Of a DNA stretch of 58,712 nucleotides, positions 22,442 to 30,930 are shown one piece after another. Each line of letters starts with the position of its first letter. Within the stretch, counting starts at the first letter, position 1. The notes beneath the pieces are model-generated. The model saw only the letters and a program-made list of their open reading frames with translations. It did no database searches and was not told the origin of the DNA. The position numbers and the translations under genes were made by a program. The stretch is from an uncultured Oscillospiraceae bacterium. GTDB lineage: Bacteria > Bacillota > Clostridia > Oscillospirales > Oscillospiraceae. The stretch covers positions 1 through 58,712 of the forward strand of contig CAJUQD010000013.1 in NCBI GenBank assembly GCA_910588105.1, in the 5' to 3' direction.

Positions 22442-23836
22442 ATGGAACGCATCACCATCGCCTCCGTCTTTGCCGATGGCGAACGCCTGGACGGTCGGAC
22501 GGTCACTGTCATGGGCTGGGCCCGCACCATCCGGGATTTGAAAACCTTCGGCTTCATTGAGCTCAACGACGGCTCCTGTTTCAAAAACCTCCAGATCGTC
22601 ATGGACGCCGGTGCGTTGGACAACTATAAAGAGATCGCCGGACAGAATGTGGGCGCGGCTCTCGTGGTCACCGGCACGGTGGCGCTCACGCCGGGGGCCA
22701 AGCAGCCCCTGGAGGTGAAGGCTGCCTCCATCGCGGTGGAGGGCCCCTCCTCCCCGGACTACCCCTTGCAAAAGAAGCGCCACAGCGTGGAGTACCTGCG
22801 CACCATCCAGCACCTGCGTCCCCGCACCAACCTGTTCTCCGCCGCCTTCCGGGTGCGCAGCGTGGCTGCCCACGCCATCCACTGCTTCTTCCAGGACAGG
22901 GGCTTCGTCTACGTTCACACCCCCATCATTACCGCCAGCGATTGCGAAGGGGCCGGCGAGATGTTCCAGGTGACCACCTTGGATCTCCGCAACCCGCCGA
23001 AAAAAGAGGACGGCTCCGTTGACTTCTCCCAGGATTTCTTCGGCAAGCATGCCAACCTCACCGTGTCCGGCCAGCTCAACGCGGAGAATTTCGCCATGGC
23101 TTTCGGAAGCGTATATACCTTTGGGCCCACATTCCGGGCGGAGAACTCCAATACCCAGCGCCACGCCGCCGAGTTCTGGATGATTGAGCCCGAGATGGCG
23201 TTCGCCGACCTTAGTGACGACATGGACGTGGCCGAGGCCATGATTAAGCACATCGTCAACACCGTGATGGACAAGTGCCCCGACGAGATGGCCTTCTTCA
23301 ACTCCTTTGTGGACAAGGGGCTGGTGGAGCGGCTCCGGCACGTGGCCTCCTCCGACTTTGCCCGGGTGAGCTACACTGAGGCCGTTGAGCTGCTGAAACA
23401 GAACAACGAAAAGTTTGACTACAAGGTGGAGTGGGGGTGCGACCTCCAGACGGAGCACGAGCGCTACCTCACCGAGCAGGTGTTCAAAAAGCCGGTGTTT
23501 GTCACCGACTATCCCAAGGATATTAAGGCGTTCTATATGCGCCTGAACGACGACGGCAGGACCGTGGCCGCCGCCGACTGCCTGGTGCCCGGCATCGGGG
23601 AGATCATCGGCGGGTCCCAGCGCGAGGAGCGCATCGACGTGCTGGAGGCGCGCATGGCCCAGCTGGGGCTGAACCCCGAGGACTACTGGTGGTATCTGGA
23701 CCTGCGGCGTTACGGCTCCTGCCGCCACGCGGGCTTCGGCCTGGGCTTCGAGCGGATGGTGATGTACCTCACAGGCATCTCCAACATCCGCGACGTGGAG
23801 CTGCACCCGAGGACGGTGGACAACGCGGAGTTCTAA
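22442..23836 (+). CDS. asnS: Asparaginyl-tRNA synthetase
   Basis: A class IIb aminoacyl-tRNA synthetase charging tRNA-Asn. The N-terminal OB fold (VTVMGWARTIRDLKTFGFIEL) binds the anticodon. The catalytic core shows motif 2 GPTFRAENSNTQRHAAEFWM and motif 3 GFGLGFERMVMYLTG. The 464-residue length is normal. The final residues read ELHPRTVDNAEF, where most AsnRS proteins end in PRTPGNAEF-like sequence; a near-identical copy of this 3' end occurs 227 bp downstream. Confidence 0.97.
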   Translation: MERITIASVFADGERLDGRTVTVMGWARTIRDLKTFGFIELNDGSCFKNLQIVMDAGALDNYKEIAGQNVGAALVVTGTVALTPGAKQPLEVKAASIAVEGPSSPDYPLQKKRHSVEYLRTIQHLRPRTNLFSAAFRVRSVAAHAIHCFFQDRGFVYVHTPIITASDCEGAGEMFQVTTLDLRNPPKKEDGSVDFSQDFFGKHANLTVSGQLNAENFAMAFGSVYTFGPTFRAENSNTQRHAAEFWMIEPEMAFADLSDDMDVAEAMIKHIVNTVMDKCPDEMAFFNSFVDKGLVERLRHVASSDFARVSYTEAVELLKQNNEKFDYKVEWGCDLQTEHERYLTEQVFKKPVFVTDYPKDIKAFYMRLNDDGRTVAAADCLVPGIGEIIGGSQREERIDVLEARMAQLGLNPEDYWWYLDLRRYGSCRHAGFGLGFERMVMYLTGISNIRDVELHPRTVDNAEF

Positions 23837-24067
23837 GGGCTGGGAACGAACCCACCGGCGCATACCGGCGGACAGCTCCACGCCGGGGCCCCATCGAAGA
23901 TGGGGCGCGCGTCAGCGCGTACAAGGGTTTTGGCAGGGCCAAAACCCTTGCCGCAGGGCGAATTTAATTCGCCCGAGGAGGATCATCCAAGGGGCCCCCG
24001 GCGAATGGCACATTCGCTGGGGAGGAGCTGCACCCGAGGACGGTGGGCAACGCGGAGTTTTAAGGGC
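23797..24067 (+). repeat. 44-bp direct repeat of the asnS 3' end bracketing a hairpin row
   Basis: Positions 23797-23840 (the last codons of asnS plus 8 bp) recur at 24024-24067 with 42 of 44 bases identical. The second copy still reads ELHPRTVGNAEF-stop. The 183 bp between carry at least four hairpins in a row: GCCCCATC/GATGGGGC near 23888-23906, a 12-bp perfect stem with a 3-nt loop near 23922-23952, GGGCGAAT/ATTCGCCC near 23957-23975, and GCGAATG/CATTCGC near 24001-24017. It looks like the scar of an element inserted at, or duplicating, the end of asnS. Confidence 0.75.
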
Positions 24068-24088
24068 CCATTCACATCTGAGCCTGAC

Positions 24089-24113
24089 CCCGGCCAGAAA
24101 AAGCCGGGGCTTT
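24089..24113 (+). terminator. Weak terminator-like hairpin before the exchanger gene
   Basis: CCCCGGC and GCCGGGG pair around an A-rich loop, followed by CTTTGGG. It may serve asnS. Confidence 0.4.
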
Positions 24114-24126
24114 GGGAGGTTATTTC

Positions 24127-25095
24127 ATGCTTGTCCCGGTTCTTCTGTTCGCCGTGGGGCTGGTCTTCCTCATCAAAGGGGGGGACTGGTTTGTGGACGG
24201 GGCCACCGGCATCGCCCGCCGGTTCGGCCTGCCCGAGCTGCTCATCGGGGCCACGGTGGTGTCCATCGGCACCACCCTGCCCGAGGTGATGGTGTCCACC
24301 ACCTCCGCCCTCAGCGGCCACGGCGAAATCGCCTATGGCAACGCCATCGGCTCCGTCATCTGCAACACTGCCCTCATTGCCGCCATTACGGTGGCCGTCC
24401 GCCCCGGCAAGGTAGACCCTAAATCCCTGCGCCTGCCGGTGGCCTTCTTTTTCACCGCCGCAGCCATTTACGCGGGAGTGGCCTATACCACCGGCTATTT
24501 CAGCCGGACCACCGGCTTCATCATGCTGGGCATGTTCTGTGCCTACATGGCTGCAACCGTGTGGCAGATGAAGTCCCACTCCGCCGCCCGCTCCGCCGCG
24601 CCTCAGCCAGAGGGGGAGGGGAACTCCATGCCCAAGGATGTGGTGCTGCTGGTTGCCGGGGCGGCCCTCATCGCCGTGGGGGCGGACCTGTTGGTGGACA
24701 ACGGCACCCTCATCGCCAAGGCCCTGGGTGTGCCCGAGTCGGTGATTGCCCTCACCTTTGTGGCCCTGGGCACGTCGCTGCCCGAGCTGGTCACCGCCGT
24801 CACATCCCTGATTAAGGGCCACGGGGCGCTGTCGCTGGGCAATGTGATCGGGGCCAACCTGTTTAACCTGGTGCTGGTGTCCGGCGTGTCGGTGACCTTG
24901 GCCCCCTTCTCCATCCCGCGCAGCTCCACCATCGCGGGGCACAACGCCTCGCTGGTGCTGGATATCCCGGTGATGCTGGCCGTTATGGCGTTCCTCACCC
25001 TCCCCGCCCTCAAGCGGGGGAAGCTCAGCCGGTTCCAGGGGGCGGCGCTGCTGCTGGTTTACGGCGCGTTTTGTGTTATCCAGTTCACCATTTGA
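24127..25095 (+). CDS. Na+/Ca2+ exchanger-family antiporter (CaCA, YrbG-like)
   Basis: A ten-helix membrane antiporter probably exporting Ca2+ against Na+ or H+. The two inverted alpha repeats are plain: IGTTLPEVMVSTTSAL with AYGNAIGSVICN in the first half and LGTSLPELVTAVTSL with LGNVIGANLFN in the second; the acidic Glu residues of the ion-binding GT(T/S)LPE motifs are intact. A cytoplasmic loop at about 160-175 separates the halves. The 322-residue length fits. I start at the ATG at 24127 with GGGAGG 7 nt upstream. Confidence 0.94.
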   Translation: MLVPVLLFAVGLVFLIKGGDWFVDGATGIARRFGLPELLIGATVVSIGTTLPEVMVSTTSALSGHGEIAYGNAIGSVICNTALIAAITVAVRPGKVDPKSLRLPVAFFFTAAAIYAGVAYTTGYFSRTTGFIMLGMFCAYMAATVWQMKSHSAARSAAPQPEGEGNSMPKDVVLLVAGAALIAVGADLLVDNGTLIAKALGVPESVIALTFVALGTSLPELVTAVTSLIKGHGALSLGNVIGANLFNLVLVSGVSVTLAPFSIPRSSTIAGHNASLVLDIPVMLAVMAFLTLPALKRGKLSRFQGAALLLVYGAFCVIQFTI

Positions 25096-25126
25096 CGGGT
25101 TTTTGCCAAAAGGAGGTTTTACCACC

Positions 25127-26038
25127 ATGAAAAAGCCGGTATTGGTCATTATGGCCGCGGGCATGGGCAGCCGCTACGGAGGGTTGAAGCAGATGGATCC
25201 TGTGGGCGGCCACGGGCAGGTGATTTTGGATTACTCCATCTACGATGCCCGGCGGGCCGGGTTCGAGACGGTGGTGTTCGTCATCAAGGACGAGATCGAG
25301 GCGGATTTCAAGGCCCGCATCGGCTGCCGTATTGAGCGCCACATGGACGTACATTACGCCTTCCAGCGCATGGACGCGCTGCCGGAGGGCTATTCCATCC
25401 CGGAGGGCCGCGCCAAGCCCTGGGGCACCGCCCAGGCGGCGCTGGCGGCCCGGCCCTTCCTGGACGGGCCCTTCGCCATTATCAACGCCGACGATTACTA
25501 CGGCCCCGCAGCCTTCCGGGTGATTTACGATTACCTGCTGGCCCACCCGGACGGGGAGGAGTACGCCATGGTGGCCTACCGCCTGGAGAACACCGTCACC
25601 GACTATGGACACGTGGCCCGGGGGGTGTGCCAGGTGGGGGCGGACGGCCTGCTCACCGGCATTGTGGAGCGCACCCGCATTGAAAAAGGCCCGCCCCCTC
25701 GGTTTACCGAGGACGGCGGGGAGACATGGACGGAACTGCCCGGGGACACCATGGTGTCCATGAACTTCTGGGGGTTCAACCCGTCCCTGCTTGACCGGGC
25801 GGAGGAGCGCTTTCCCGGGTTCCTGGACTGGGCGCTGGCAGAAAACCCCATGAAGGGGGAGTACCTGCTCCCCACCCTGGTGGGCCAGCTGATCGGGGAG
25901 GGGAAGGCCACCGTGCGCGCCCTGTCCTCCGGGGACAAGTGGTACGGCGTTACCTACCAGGAGGACAAGCCCGCGGTGTCCGCCGCCATCGCCCGGATGA
26001 CGGCGGAGGGGCGTTACCCGGACAATCTTTGGGGCTGA
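25127..26038 (+). CDS. Nucleotidyltransferase (sugar-phosphate NTP-transferase fold)
   Basis: A GT-A-like nucleotidyltransferase. The N-terminal VLVIMAAGMGSRYGGLKQ is the nucleotide-binding glycine-rich loop, and AIINADDYYG holds the metal-binding acid. The enzyme probably activates a sugar phosphate to a nucleotide sugar; the substrate is unclear, and the family is sometimes annotated as choline-phosphate or mannose-1-phosphate transferase-like. The 303-residue protein starts at the ATG at 25127 behind AAAAGGAGG. It lies 31 bp after the exchanger and may be co-transcribed. galT follows convergently, which makes a role in hexose metabolism attractive. Confidence 0.85.
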   Translation: MKKPVLVIMAAGMGSRYGGLKQMDPVGGHGQVILDYSIYDARRAGFETVVFVIKDEIEADFKARIGCRIERHMDVHYAFQRMDALPEGYSIPEGRAKPWGTAQAALAARPFLDGPFAIINADDYYGPAAFRVIYDYLLAHPDGEEYAMVAYRLENTVTDYGHVARGVCQVGADGLLTGIVERTRIEKGPPPRFTEDGGETWTELPGDTMVSMNFWGFNPSLLDRAEERFPGFLDWALAENPMKGEYLLPTLVGQLIGEGKATVRALSSGDKWYGVTYQEDKPAVSAAIARMTAEGRYPDNLWG

Positions 26039-26048
26039 ACAGGACAGG

Positions 26049-26083
26049 AAAGAGCGGGCCGGATTTCCGGCCCGCTCTTTTTT
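26049..26083 (+). terminator. Terminator between the nucleotidyltransferase and galT
   Basis: A 14-bp perfect stem with an ATTT loop and a T6 run on the plus side; the A-rich left flank makes it bidirectional. Confidence 0.9.
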
Positions 26084-26092
26084 GCGCCAAAA

Positions 26093-27583
26093 TCAAATGG
26101 ACGCCAGGAATTTCAGGAACTGCCCCTGCCCCTTGGGGGAGCGGGCATAGACTCCGCAGTGCTCCAGCACCAGGGCGAACACCTTGCCCGTCTCCGCCTT
26201 TACGATATCCAGGGCGTTGTCCGGGGTGATCTCATAGCTCTTGGCGAAATTCTCCGCCCAGTCCGCGTGCTTTGCAGTCAGCGCATCGGCGCGCAGGTCG
26301 GCCCCCTTGGCCAGACCCTCCGCCACCGCGGCCAGCTCCTCCTTGAGCCGGGCCGGAAGCACCGCCAGCCCCATCACCTCGATGAGGCCGATGTTCTCCT
26401 TTTTGATGTGGTGGAGCTCCGCGTGGGGGTGGTAGAGGCCCAGGGGGTGCTCCTCGGTGGTGATGTTGTTGCGAAGCACCAGGTCCAGCTCGAATTTCTC
26501 CCCCCGCTTCCGGGCGATGGGGGTGATGGTATTGTGGGGCTCTCCGTCCGTCTCGGCAAAGATAAACGCCTCCTCGTCGGTGTACCCCCGCCAGACGGTC
26601 AAAATCCGATCCGCCAGCTCTACCAGCCGCCCCGGGTTTTCAGAGGCGAGGCGCACCACCGACATGGGCCATTTCACAATGCCCGCCTCCACGTCCTCGA
26701 AGCCGGGGAAGGTGAAGGGGGTCTCCACCGGGGCCTTGGCCATGGCGAACTCGTACCGCCCGCCCTGGAAGTGGTCGTGGGCCAGGATGGAGCCGCCCAC
26801 GATGGGCAGGTCGGCGTTGGAGCCCACGAAGTAGTGGGGAAACTGGCCCACGAAGTCCAGCAGCTTGGAGAAGCAGGCCCGGTCGATCCTCATGGGGGTA
26901 TGGATGCTGTTCAGACAGATGCAGTGTTCGTTATAATAGACATAGGGGCTGTACTGCAAGAACCAGGGGGAGCCATTGATTTTAATGGGGATGATTCTAT
27001 GGTTCTGCCGGGCGGGGTGGTTCACCCGGCCCGCGTAGCCCTCGTTCTCGGCGCACAGCTGGCACCGGGGATAGGCGGAGGCGGGCAGGTTTTTCGCCGC
27101 GGCGATGGCCTTGGGGTCCTTCTCCGGCTTGGACAGGTTGATGGTCACGTCCAGCTCGCCGTACTGGGTGGGGGCCTTCCACTGGATGTCGCGGGCGATG
27201 CGGTCCCGGCGGATGTAGTTGGTGTCCTGGCTGAATTTGTAGTACCAATCGGTGGCCTTTTGGGGATCCTCTTGATACAGGGCCTTGAAGCGGTCGATGA
27301 CTTGGCCGGGCCGGGGGGTAAGACGGCCCATCAATTCGGTATCGAACAGGTCCCGGTAGACCACGGAGTTTTCGGACAGCACGCCCTGCTTATGGGCGTC
27401 ATCCAGAAGCTCGGCCAGCACCGGGGCCAGCTCCACCGCGCCCCAGTCCGTGCCGGGATTGGCGTAGCTGTCGATTTTCAGCGCGTCCAGGATGGCGTTC
27501 ACCGCCCAGTCCTTCTCGCAGGGCTGGATGAGGCCCGTTTCCAGGGCATAGGAGATCAGCTTGGAAATGGCAGAATCAATCAT
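26093..27583 (-). CDS. galT: UDP-glucose--hexose-1-phosphate uridylyltransferase (GalT, Firmicutes long type)
   Basis: Second enzyme of the Leloir pathway, exchanging galactose-1-phosphate with UDP-glucose. At 496 residues it is the long GalT of Firmicutes rather than the 350-residue E. coli type. The N-terminus MIDSAISKLISYALETGLI and the segments CQLCAENEGYAGR and SPYVYYNEHCICLN are typical; the PIVGGSILAHDHFQGGRYEF stretch contains the His pair of the HxH catalytic region. Start at the ATG at 27583 with GGAAG 7 nt upstream. It lies about 100 bp after galK, and the gap contains a hairpin (CCCCGCAAAGCC with GGCTTTGTGGGG). Confidence 0.95.
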   Translation of the reverse strand: MIDSAISKLISYALETGLIQPCEKDWAVNAILDALKIDSYANPGTDWGAVELAPVLAELLDDAHKQGVLSENSVVYRDLFDTELMGRLTPRPGQVIDRFKALYQEDPQKATDWYYKFSQDTNYIRRDRIARDIQWKAPTQYGELDVTINLSKPEKDPKAIAAAKNLPASAYPRCQLCAENEGYAGRVNHPARQNHRIIPIKINGSPWFLQYSPYVYYNEHCICLNSIHTPMRIDRACFSKLLDFVGQFPHYFVGSNADLPIVGGSILAHDHFQGGRYEFAMAKAPVETPFTFPGFEDVEAGIVKWPMSVVRLASENPGRLVELADRILTVWRGYTDEEAFIFAETDGEPHNTITPIARKRGEKFELDLVLRNNITTEEHPLGLYHPHAELHHIKKENIGLIEVMGLAVLPARLKEELAAVAEGLAKGADLRADALTAKHADWAENFAKSYEITPDNALDIVKAETGKVFALVLEHCGVYARSPKGQGQFLKFLASI

Positions 27584-27684
27584 GGTAACACTTCCGTTCT
27601 TTCGGGATAATATTGGGGCCCCGCAAAGCCGCCCTTTGGCTTTGTGGGGAGAGGAGCCGCAGCAAAACGAGCGAGCTTTCGGCA

Positions 27685-29007
27685 TCAGCCGGAAACGGGG
27701 AATGCGGAGCTTGCGGCGACGACGCAGCCGCCCTGGGGCCGGATGTGGAGCACGTGGCATTTGCCCGCCCCGAACAGGGCCTCCATGCCGTTTTTGAACA
27801 CGGTGAGATAATCCTCGGGCACCCAGGCCTGGATAGTGCCCGCGAAGCCGCCGCCGTGTACCCGGCAGGCCCCCATGCCGTCCAGCAGGTATTCCGCCGC
27901 CGTCAGGGCCAAGGGGATGGCCTGCTGGCTTGGGTCGTGGATCGACCAGGTGTTTTGCAGGCACAGGGAGGAGGACAGGCCGGAGGCGTTCACCAGGTTC
28001 AGGAAGGCCTCGAAGTTCCCGGTTTTCAGGGCGTCCGCCTCCTGGGCGGCCCGGCGGTCGTCGGAATAGAAGTGCATGGCCCGCAGTACCGCCCGGTCGC
28101 CGCACTCCGAGCGCAGGGCGGGCAGGGCGGCCTGGAAATCCTCCAAGGGCACCTCCCGCAGCACCGCCTTGCCGAAGTGGGCGGCCACCGCCCCCATCTC
28201 CCGGGTGACGGCGGCATAGTCGTCCGTCAGGTCACCGTGGCTGGAGCCGGTGTCCACAATGCACAGGGCATGGCCGGATTTGCTGAAATCGTAGTCCACC
28301 CGTTCTACCACCGGGTTAACGGGGTCTTTGAAGTCGATGGCCACTGCGCCGCCCACCGATGAGCCCATCTGGTCCATCAGGCCGCAGGGCTTGCCGAAGT
28401 AGACGTTTTCGGCGTACTGGCCGATTTTGGCGATGGTGACGGGATCCAGCTTGTCCCCGCAGCAGAAGTGGTTGAAGATGTTGCCCACCAAGGTCTCATA
28501 GGCGGCGGAGGAGGACAGGCCGGAGCCGGACAGCACAGTGGAGTTGGCACAGGCGTCAAAGCCGGACAGCTCAAAGCCCAGCTCCTTGATTTTTGCCGCC
28601 ACTCCCCGGACCAGGGCGGCGGAGGTGTTTTCCTCCTCCTTTTTGGGGGCGAGGTCATTGAGGCTGATTTTCAGCGGGGGGTAGCCATCGGACTGGATGC
28701 GCACTACGTCCAGCCCGTTGGGGGCGGCGCAGGCCAACATGTCCAGATCCACGCTGCCGCACAGCACCCGGCCATGCTGGTGGTCGGTGTGGTTGCCGCC
28801 GATCTCGGTGCGGCCGGGGCCGCTGAACAGGGTAGCGCCCTGGGCCTGCGCCCCATAGCGGGCGGCGAAAGCCTCCGCTATGCGTACGCACCGCCCACGG
28901 GCCCCGTCCAGCTTTTGCGCGCTGCCGTCCAGGGCGTAAAGGGCGGCCAGGGCCGGGTCATAGCCTCCGTTTTTCAGGGTATGTATCAGTTGGGTACAGG
29001 TAGACAT
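27685..29007 (-). CDS. galK: Galactokinase (GHMP kinase family)
   Basis: Phosphorylates galactose to galactose-1-phosphate for GalT. The galactokinase signature appears as GPGRTEIGGNHTDHQHG, the ATP-binding GHMP motif as LSGSGLSSSAAYE, and the third motif as GACRVHGGGFAGTIQAW. The 440-residue protein is longer than E. coli GalK (382). I start at the ATG at 29007 because GAGGTGAGC lies just upstream and a promoter is at 29066-29094. It forms an operon with galT. Confidence 0.93.
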   Translation of the reverse strand: MSTCTQLIHTLKNGGYDPALAALYALDGSAQKLDGARGRCVRIAEAFAARYGAQAQGATLFSGPGRTEIGGNHTDHQHGRVLCGSVDLDMLACAAPNGLDVVRIQSDGYPPLKISLNDLAPKKEEENTSAALVRGVAAKIKELGFELSGFDACANSTVLSGSGLSSSAAYETLVGNIFNHFCCGDKLDPVTIAKIGQYAENVYFGKPCGLMDQMGSSVGGAVAIDFKDPVNPVVERVDYDFSKSGHALCIVDTGSSHGDLTDDYAAVTREMGAVAAHFGKAVLREVPLEDFQAALPALRSECGDRAVLRAMHFYSDDRRAAQEADALKTGNFEAFLNLVNASGLSSSLCLQNTWSIHDPSQQAIPLALTAAEYLLDGMGACRVHGGGFAGTIQAWVPEDYLTVFKNGMEALFGAGKCHVLHIRPQGGCVVAASSAFPVSG

Positions 29008-29065
29008 GGCGCTCACCTCATCTTTGTTGTGGCAGGGCGGAGCGGCCCTGCGGTCAGGTGAGACC

Positions 29066-29094
29066 AGCATACCACAGCAGGCATGGTTTGGCAA
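29066..29094 (-). promoter_or_regulatory. galKT promoter
   Basis: Minus strand TTGCCA (29094-29089), 17-bp spacer, TATGCT (29071-29066) with extended TGg. Confidence 0.65.
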
Positions 29095-29118
29095 GGGAAC
29101 GCGGGAGAAAAAGGGATG

Positions 29119-29149
29119 GCAAAGGGCCCCCATAACGGGGGTCCTTTGC
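29119..29149 (-). terminator. Terminator of the 63-aa protein gene
   Basis: A two-part stem (GCAAAGG with CCTTTGC, GCCCCC with GGGGGt) begins at the stop codon of the minus-strand gene and is followed on that strand by CATCCCTTTTTC. Confidence 0.7.
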
Positions 29150-29341
29150 TCACAGCTCGGGGGAGTGGAACAGTTCCGGATCCTGCCAGTCGTCCAGCTC
29201 GAACCCCGCCCTGGGGGGCGTGGACTGCGGACCGGCCTGCATCCGTCCGGCCACCAGGCTGGACAAATCCTCATAGGGGGGCTTGCGGTACCGGGGATCC
29301 CGGGCGGCCAGCTCCCGTTCGTCTGGTTTTTCGCGTTTCAT
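29150..29341 (-). CDS. Small hydrophilic protein, 63 aa
   Basis: Unrecognised. The charged protein has no membrane helix and contains RDPRYRKPPYEDLSSLVAG and an acidic end (ELDDWQDPELFHSPEL). A strong AAGGAGG site lies 8 nt before the ATG and a terminator follows the stop, which argues that it is a real gene despite its size. Confidence 0.65.
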   Translation of the reverse strand: MKREKPDERELAARDPRYRKPPYEDLSSLVAGRMQAGPQSTPPRAGFELDDWQDPELFHSPEL

Positions 29342-29400
29342 GGCGCTTCCTCCTTCAAAATAAAAAGGCGGAGGACGCGCACGCCCTCCGCCCCGCCGGC

Positions 29401-29556
29401 TCAGTAGCCCCGGTTATGGTTCTTGTTTTCGGGGGAGTTGGAGTTCTTTTTGTTCTCGGGGCACTGGTCTTTTTTGTTCTGGCCGCCCTGCTGGTTCTTG
29501 TTTTGGCCGCCCTGCTGGTTCTTGTTTTCGGGATTGTTGAAATTGCGGTTGTCCAT
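29401..29556 (-). CDS. Asn/Gln-rich repeat peptide, 51 aa
   Basis: A low-complexity hydrophilic peptide beginning MDNRNFNNPENKNQQGGQ, made mostly of N, Q, K and G, with the 8-residue unit NKNQQGGQ in tandem and a single Cys. GAGGTGATAATT precedes the ATG at 29556. It is transcribed divergently from nrdR. Short Asn/Gln-rich proteins are frequent in spore-forming clostridia and may be spore-associated, but this is a guess. Confidence 0.6.
   Translation of the reverse strand: MDNRNFNNPENKNQQGGQNKNQQGGQNKKDQCPENKKNSNSPENKNHNRGY
29481..29528. repeat. Two perfect 24-bp tandem repeats inside the Asn-rich gene
   Basis: Units 29481-29504 and 29505-29528 are identical and encode eight residues each, so copy-number change by slippage keeps the frame. 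Confidence 0.85.
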
Positions 29557-29651
29557 AATTATCACCTCACGCAGAACAGTATGCCACTCATTTTCACAGA
29601 TTATGCGCAGGAAAAAATTTTTCAAAAATAGTACCCATTTATGATACTCTA

Positions 29652-29660
29652 TGTTATAAT
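29652..29660 (+). promoter_or_regulatory. Extended -10 promoter of nrdR
   Basis: TGTTATAAT forms an extended -10; no convincing -35 is present. It lies 43 nt upstream of the nrdR start codon. Confidence 0.55.
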
Positions 29661-29703
29661 GACTACGATGTGTGATTTCAGCCTGGAAAGGACGGATGCT
29701 GTT

Positions 29704-30159
29704 ATGAAATGCCCGTACTGTGCCCATTTGGAGAGCAAAGTTGTGGATTCCCGCCCCGCCGAGGAGGGCAGCAGCATCCGCCGAAGGCGGGAATGCCTGG
29801 CCTGCCGGAAGCGGTTTACTACTTACGAGATTGTGGAGAGCCTGCCTTTGATGGTCATCAAGCGGGACGGCAACCGCCAGGCCTTTGACAAAAACAAGCT
29901 GCTGAACAGCATGCTGAAATCCTGTGAAAAGCGCTCGGTGCCCACGTCCACCCTGGAGCGGCTGACGGGGGAGATCGAGCAGTCCCTGCAAAACGAGATG
30001 GAGCGGGAAGTGCCCAGCACCGAGATCGGAGAGCTGGTGATGGAAAAGCTCAAGGACGTGGACGAGGTGTCCTATGTGCGCTTCGCCTCCGTCTACCGGC
30101 AGTTCAAGGACATCAACACCTTCATGGCGGAGCTGACCAAGCTGCTGGAAGAGAAATAA
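29704..30159 (+). CDS. nrdR: Transcriptional repressor NrdR
   Basis: Represses ribonucleotide reductase genes when dATP/ATP is bound. The N-terminal zinc ribbon has CPYC and CLAC pairs with RRRRECLACRKRFTTYE, followed by an ATP-cone (VIKRDGNRQAFDKNKLLNSM to about residue 140). The 151-residue length is standard. The probable target inside this window is nrdD, whose promoter carries two NrdR-box-like sites. A terminator follows, so it is monocistronic. Confidence 0.97.
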   Translation: MKCPYCAHLESKVVDSRPAEEGSSIRRRRECLACRKRFTTYEIVESLPLMVIKRDGNRQAFDKNKLLNSMLKSCEKRSVPTSTLERLTGEIEQSLQNEMEREVPSTEIGELVMEKLKDVDEVSYVRFASVYRQFKDINTFMAELTKLLEEK

Positions 30160-30162
30160 TTT

Positions 30163-30195
30163 AAGCCCCCGGTGTGTGCGTGCCGGGGGCTTTTT
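30163..30195 (+). terminator. nrdR terminator
   Basis: A 10-bp stem (AAGCCCCCGG with CCGGGGGCTT), 10-nt loop, then a T-run. Confidence 0.85.
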
Positions 30196-30303
30196 GCGGC
30201 GAATTTTAGCAGTCGGGGCGTGGCGGTGAAAACAGCAGGGCGGGACGAATGTGAACGGAGAGTGAATTTTTACCGTTCAGCCTAAAATTTTTGAAATTAG
30301 GGG

Positions 30304-30332
30304 TTGATTTTTTCGGGCAAAGAGGGTATTAT
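30304..30332 (+). promoter_or_regulatory. groESL promoter
   Basis: TTGATT (30304-30309), 17-bp spacer, TATTAT (30327-30332), immediately upstream of the CIRCE operator. Confidence 0.8.
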
Positions 30333-30343
30333 CATACTCGTGG

Positions 30344-30370
30344 TTAGCACTCAGATATTATGAGTGCTAA
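30344..30370. promoter_or_regulatory. CIRCE operator (HrcA site)
   Basis: A perfect TTAGCACTC-N9-GAGTGCTAA inverted repeat at the expected transcription start of groESL. It implies heat-shock control by HrcA, which is not encoded in this window. Confidence 0.97.
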
Positions 30371-30530
30371 AACAACGGTACACATGCTGCGCCTGTTCGC
30401 GGCGCGGTTTTAAGCCCGCTGGCTTCGCAAAAGCTGTCCGGTCCCGCCGGGGCCTCCCTGTTTTTGCCCCGCTTCGGTCTTAGCCCGTTGCTACGACGGC
30501 CCCGCACTTTAATTTAAGGAGGAACCAACA

Positions 30531-30815
30531 ATGAATCTCAAACCCCTGTCTGACCGCGTGATCCTCAAGGCCCTGGAGGCCGAGGAAAAGACCAAGGGCG
30601 GTATTATCCTCACCGCCAATGCCAAGGAAAAGCCCGAGATGGCCGAGGTAGTGGCCGTGGGCCCCGGCGGCATGGTGGACGGCAAGGAGGTCGTCATGAC
30701 CGTGAAGGTGGGCGACAAGGTGCTCACCAGCAAGTATTCCGGCACCGAGGTCAAGGTGGACGGCGAGGAGTACACCATTGTCCGGCAGAACGACATCCTG
30801 GCCATTGTGGAGTGA
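30531..30815 (+). CDS. groES: Co-chaperonin GroES
   Basis: The 94-residue lid of the GroEL folding chamber. The mobile loop ALEAEEKTKGGIILTANAKEKP and the PLSDRVILK opening are standard. AAGGAGG precedes the ATG. The leader from the promoter is about 190 nt and GC-rich. groEL follows after a 115-bp gap without a clear terminator, so one transcript is likely. Confidence 0.98.
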   Translation: MNLKPLSDRVILKALEAEEKTKGGIILTANAKEKPEMAEVVAVGPGGMVDGKEVVMTVKVGDKVLTSKYSGTEVKVDGEEYTIVRQNDILAIVE

Positions 30816-30930
30816 GCAAGAAGCGTCCGAGCCGTGGTGAGCAGCGCGGAGGGAACGAAGCCGCGCATTGCGAACAGGCGGGGCGTGACAACAAAGTTAA
30901 CACATCTCAAATATTTGGAGGTAATGCGAT

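Noticed and set aside
29481..29528. CRISPR repeat
   Set aside because: The two 24-bp copies are directly adjacent with no spacer and lie in frame within a small gene.
30816..30930. Separate promoter or terminator between groES and groEL
   Set aside because: The 115-bp gap shows no -35/-10 pair with proper spacing and no stem with a T-run; a single transcript is simpler.
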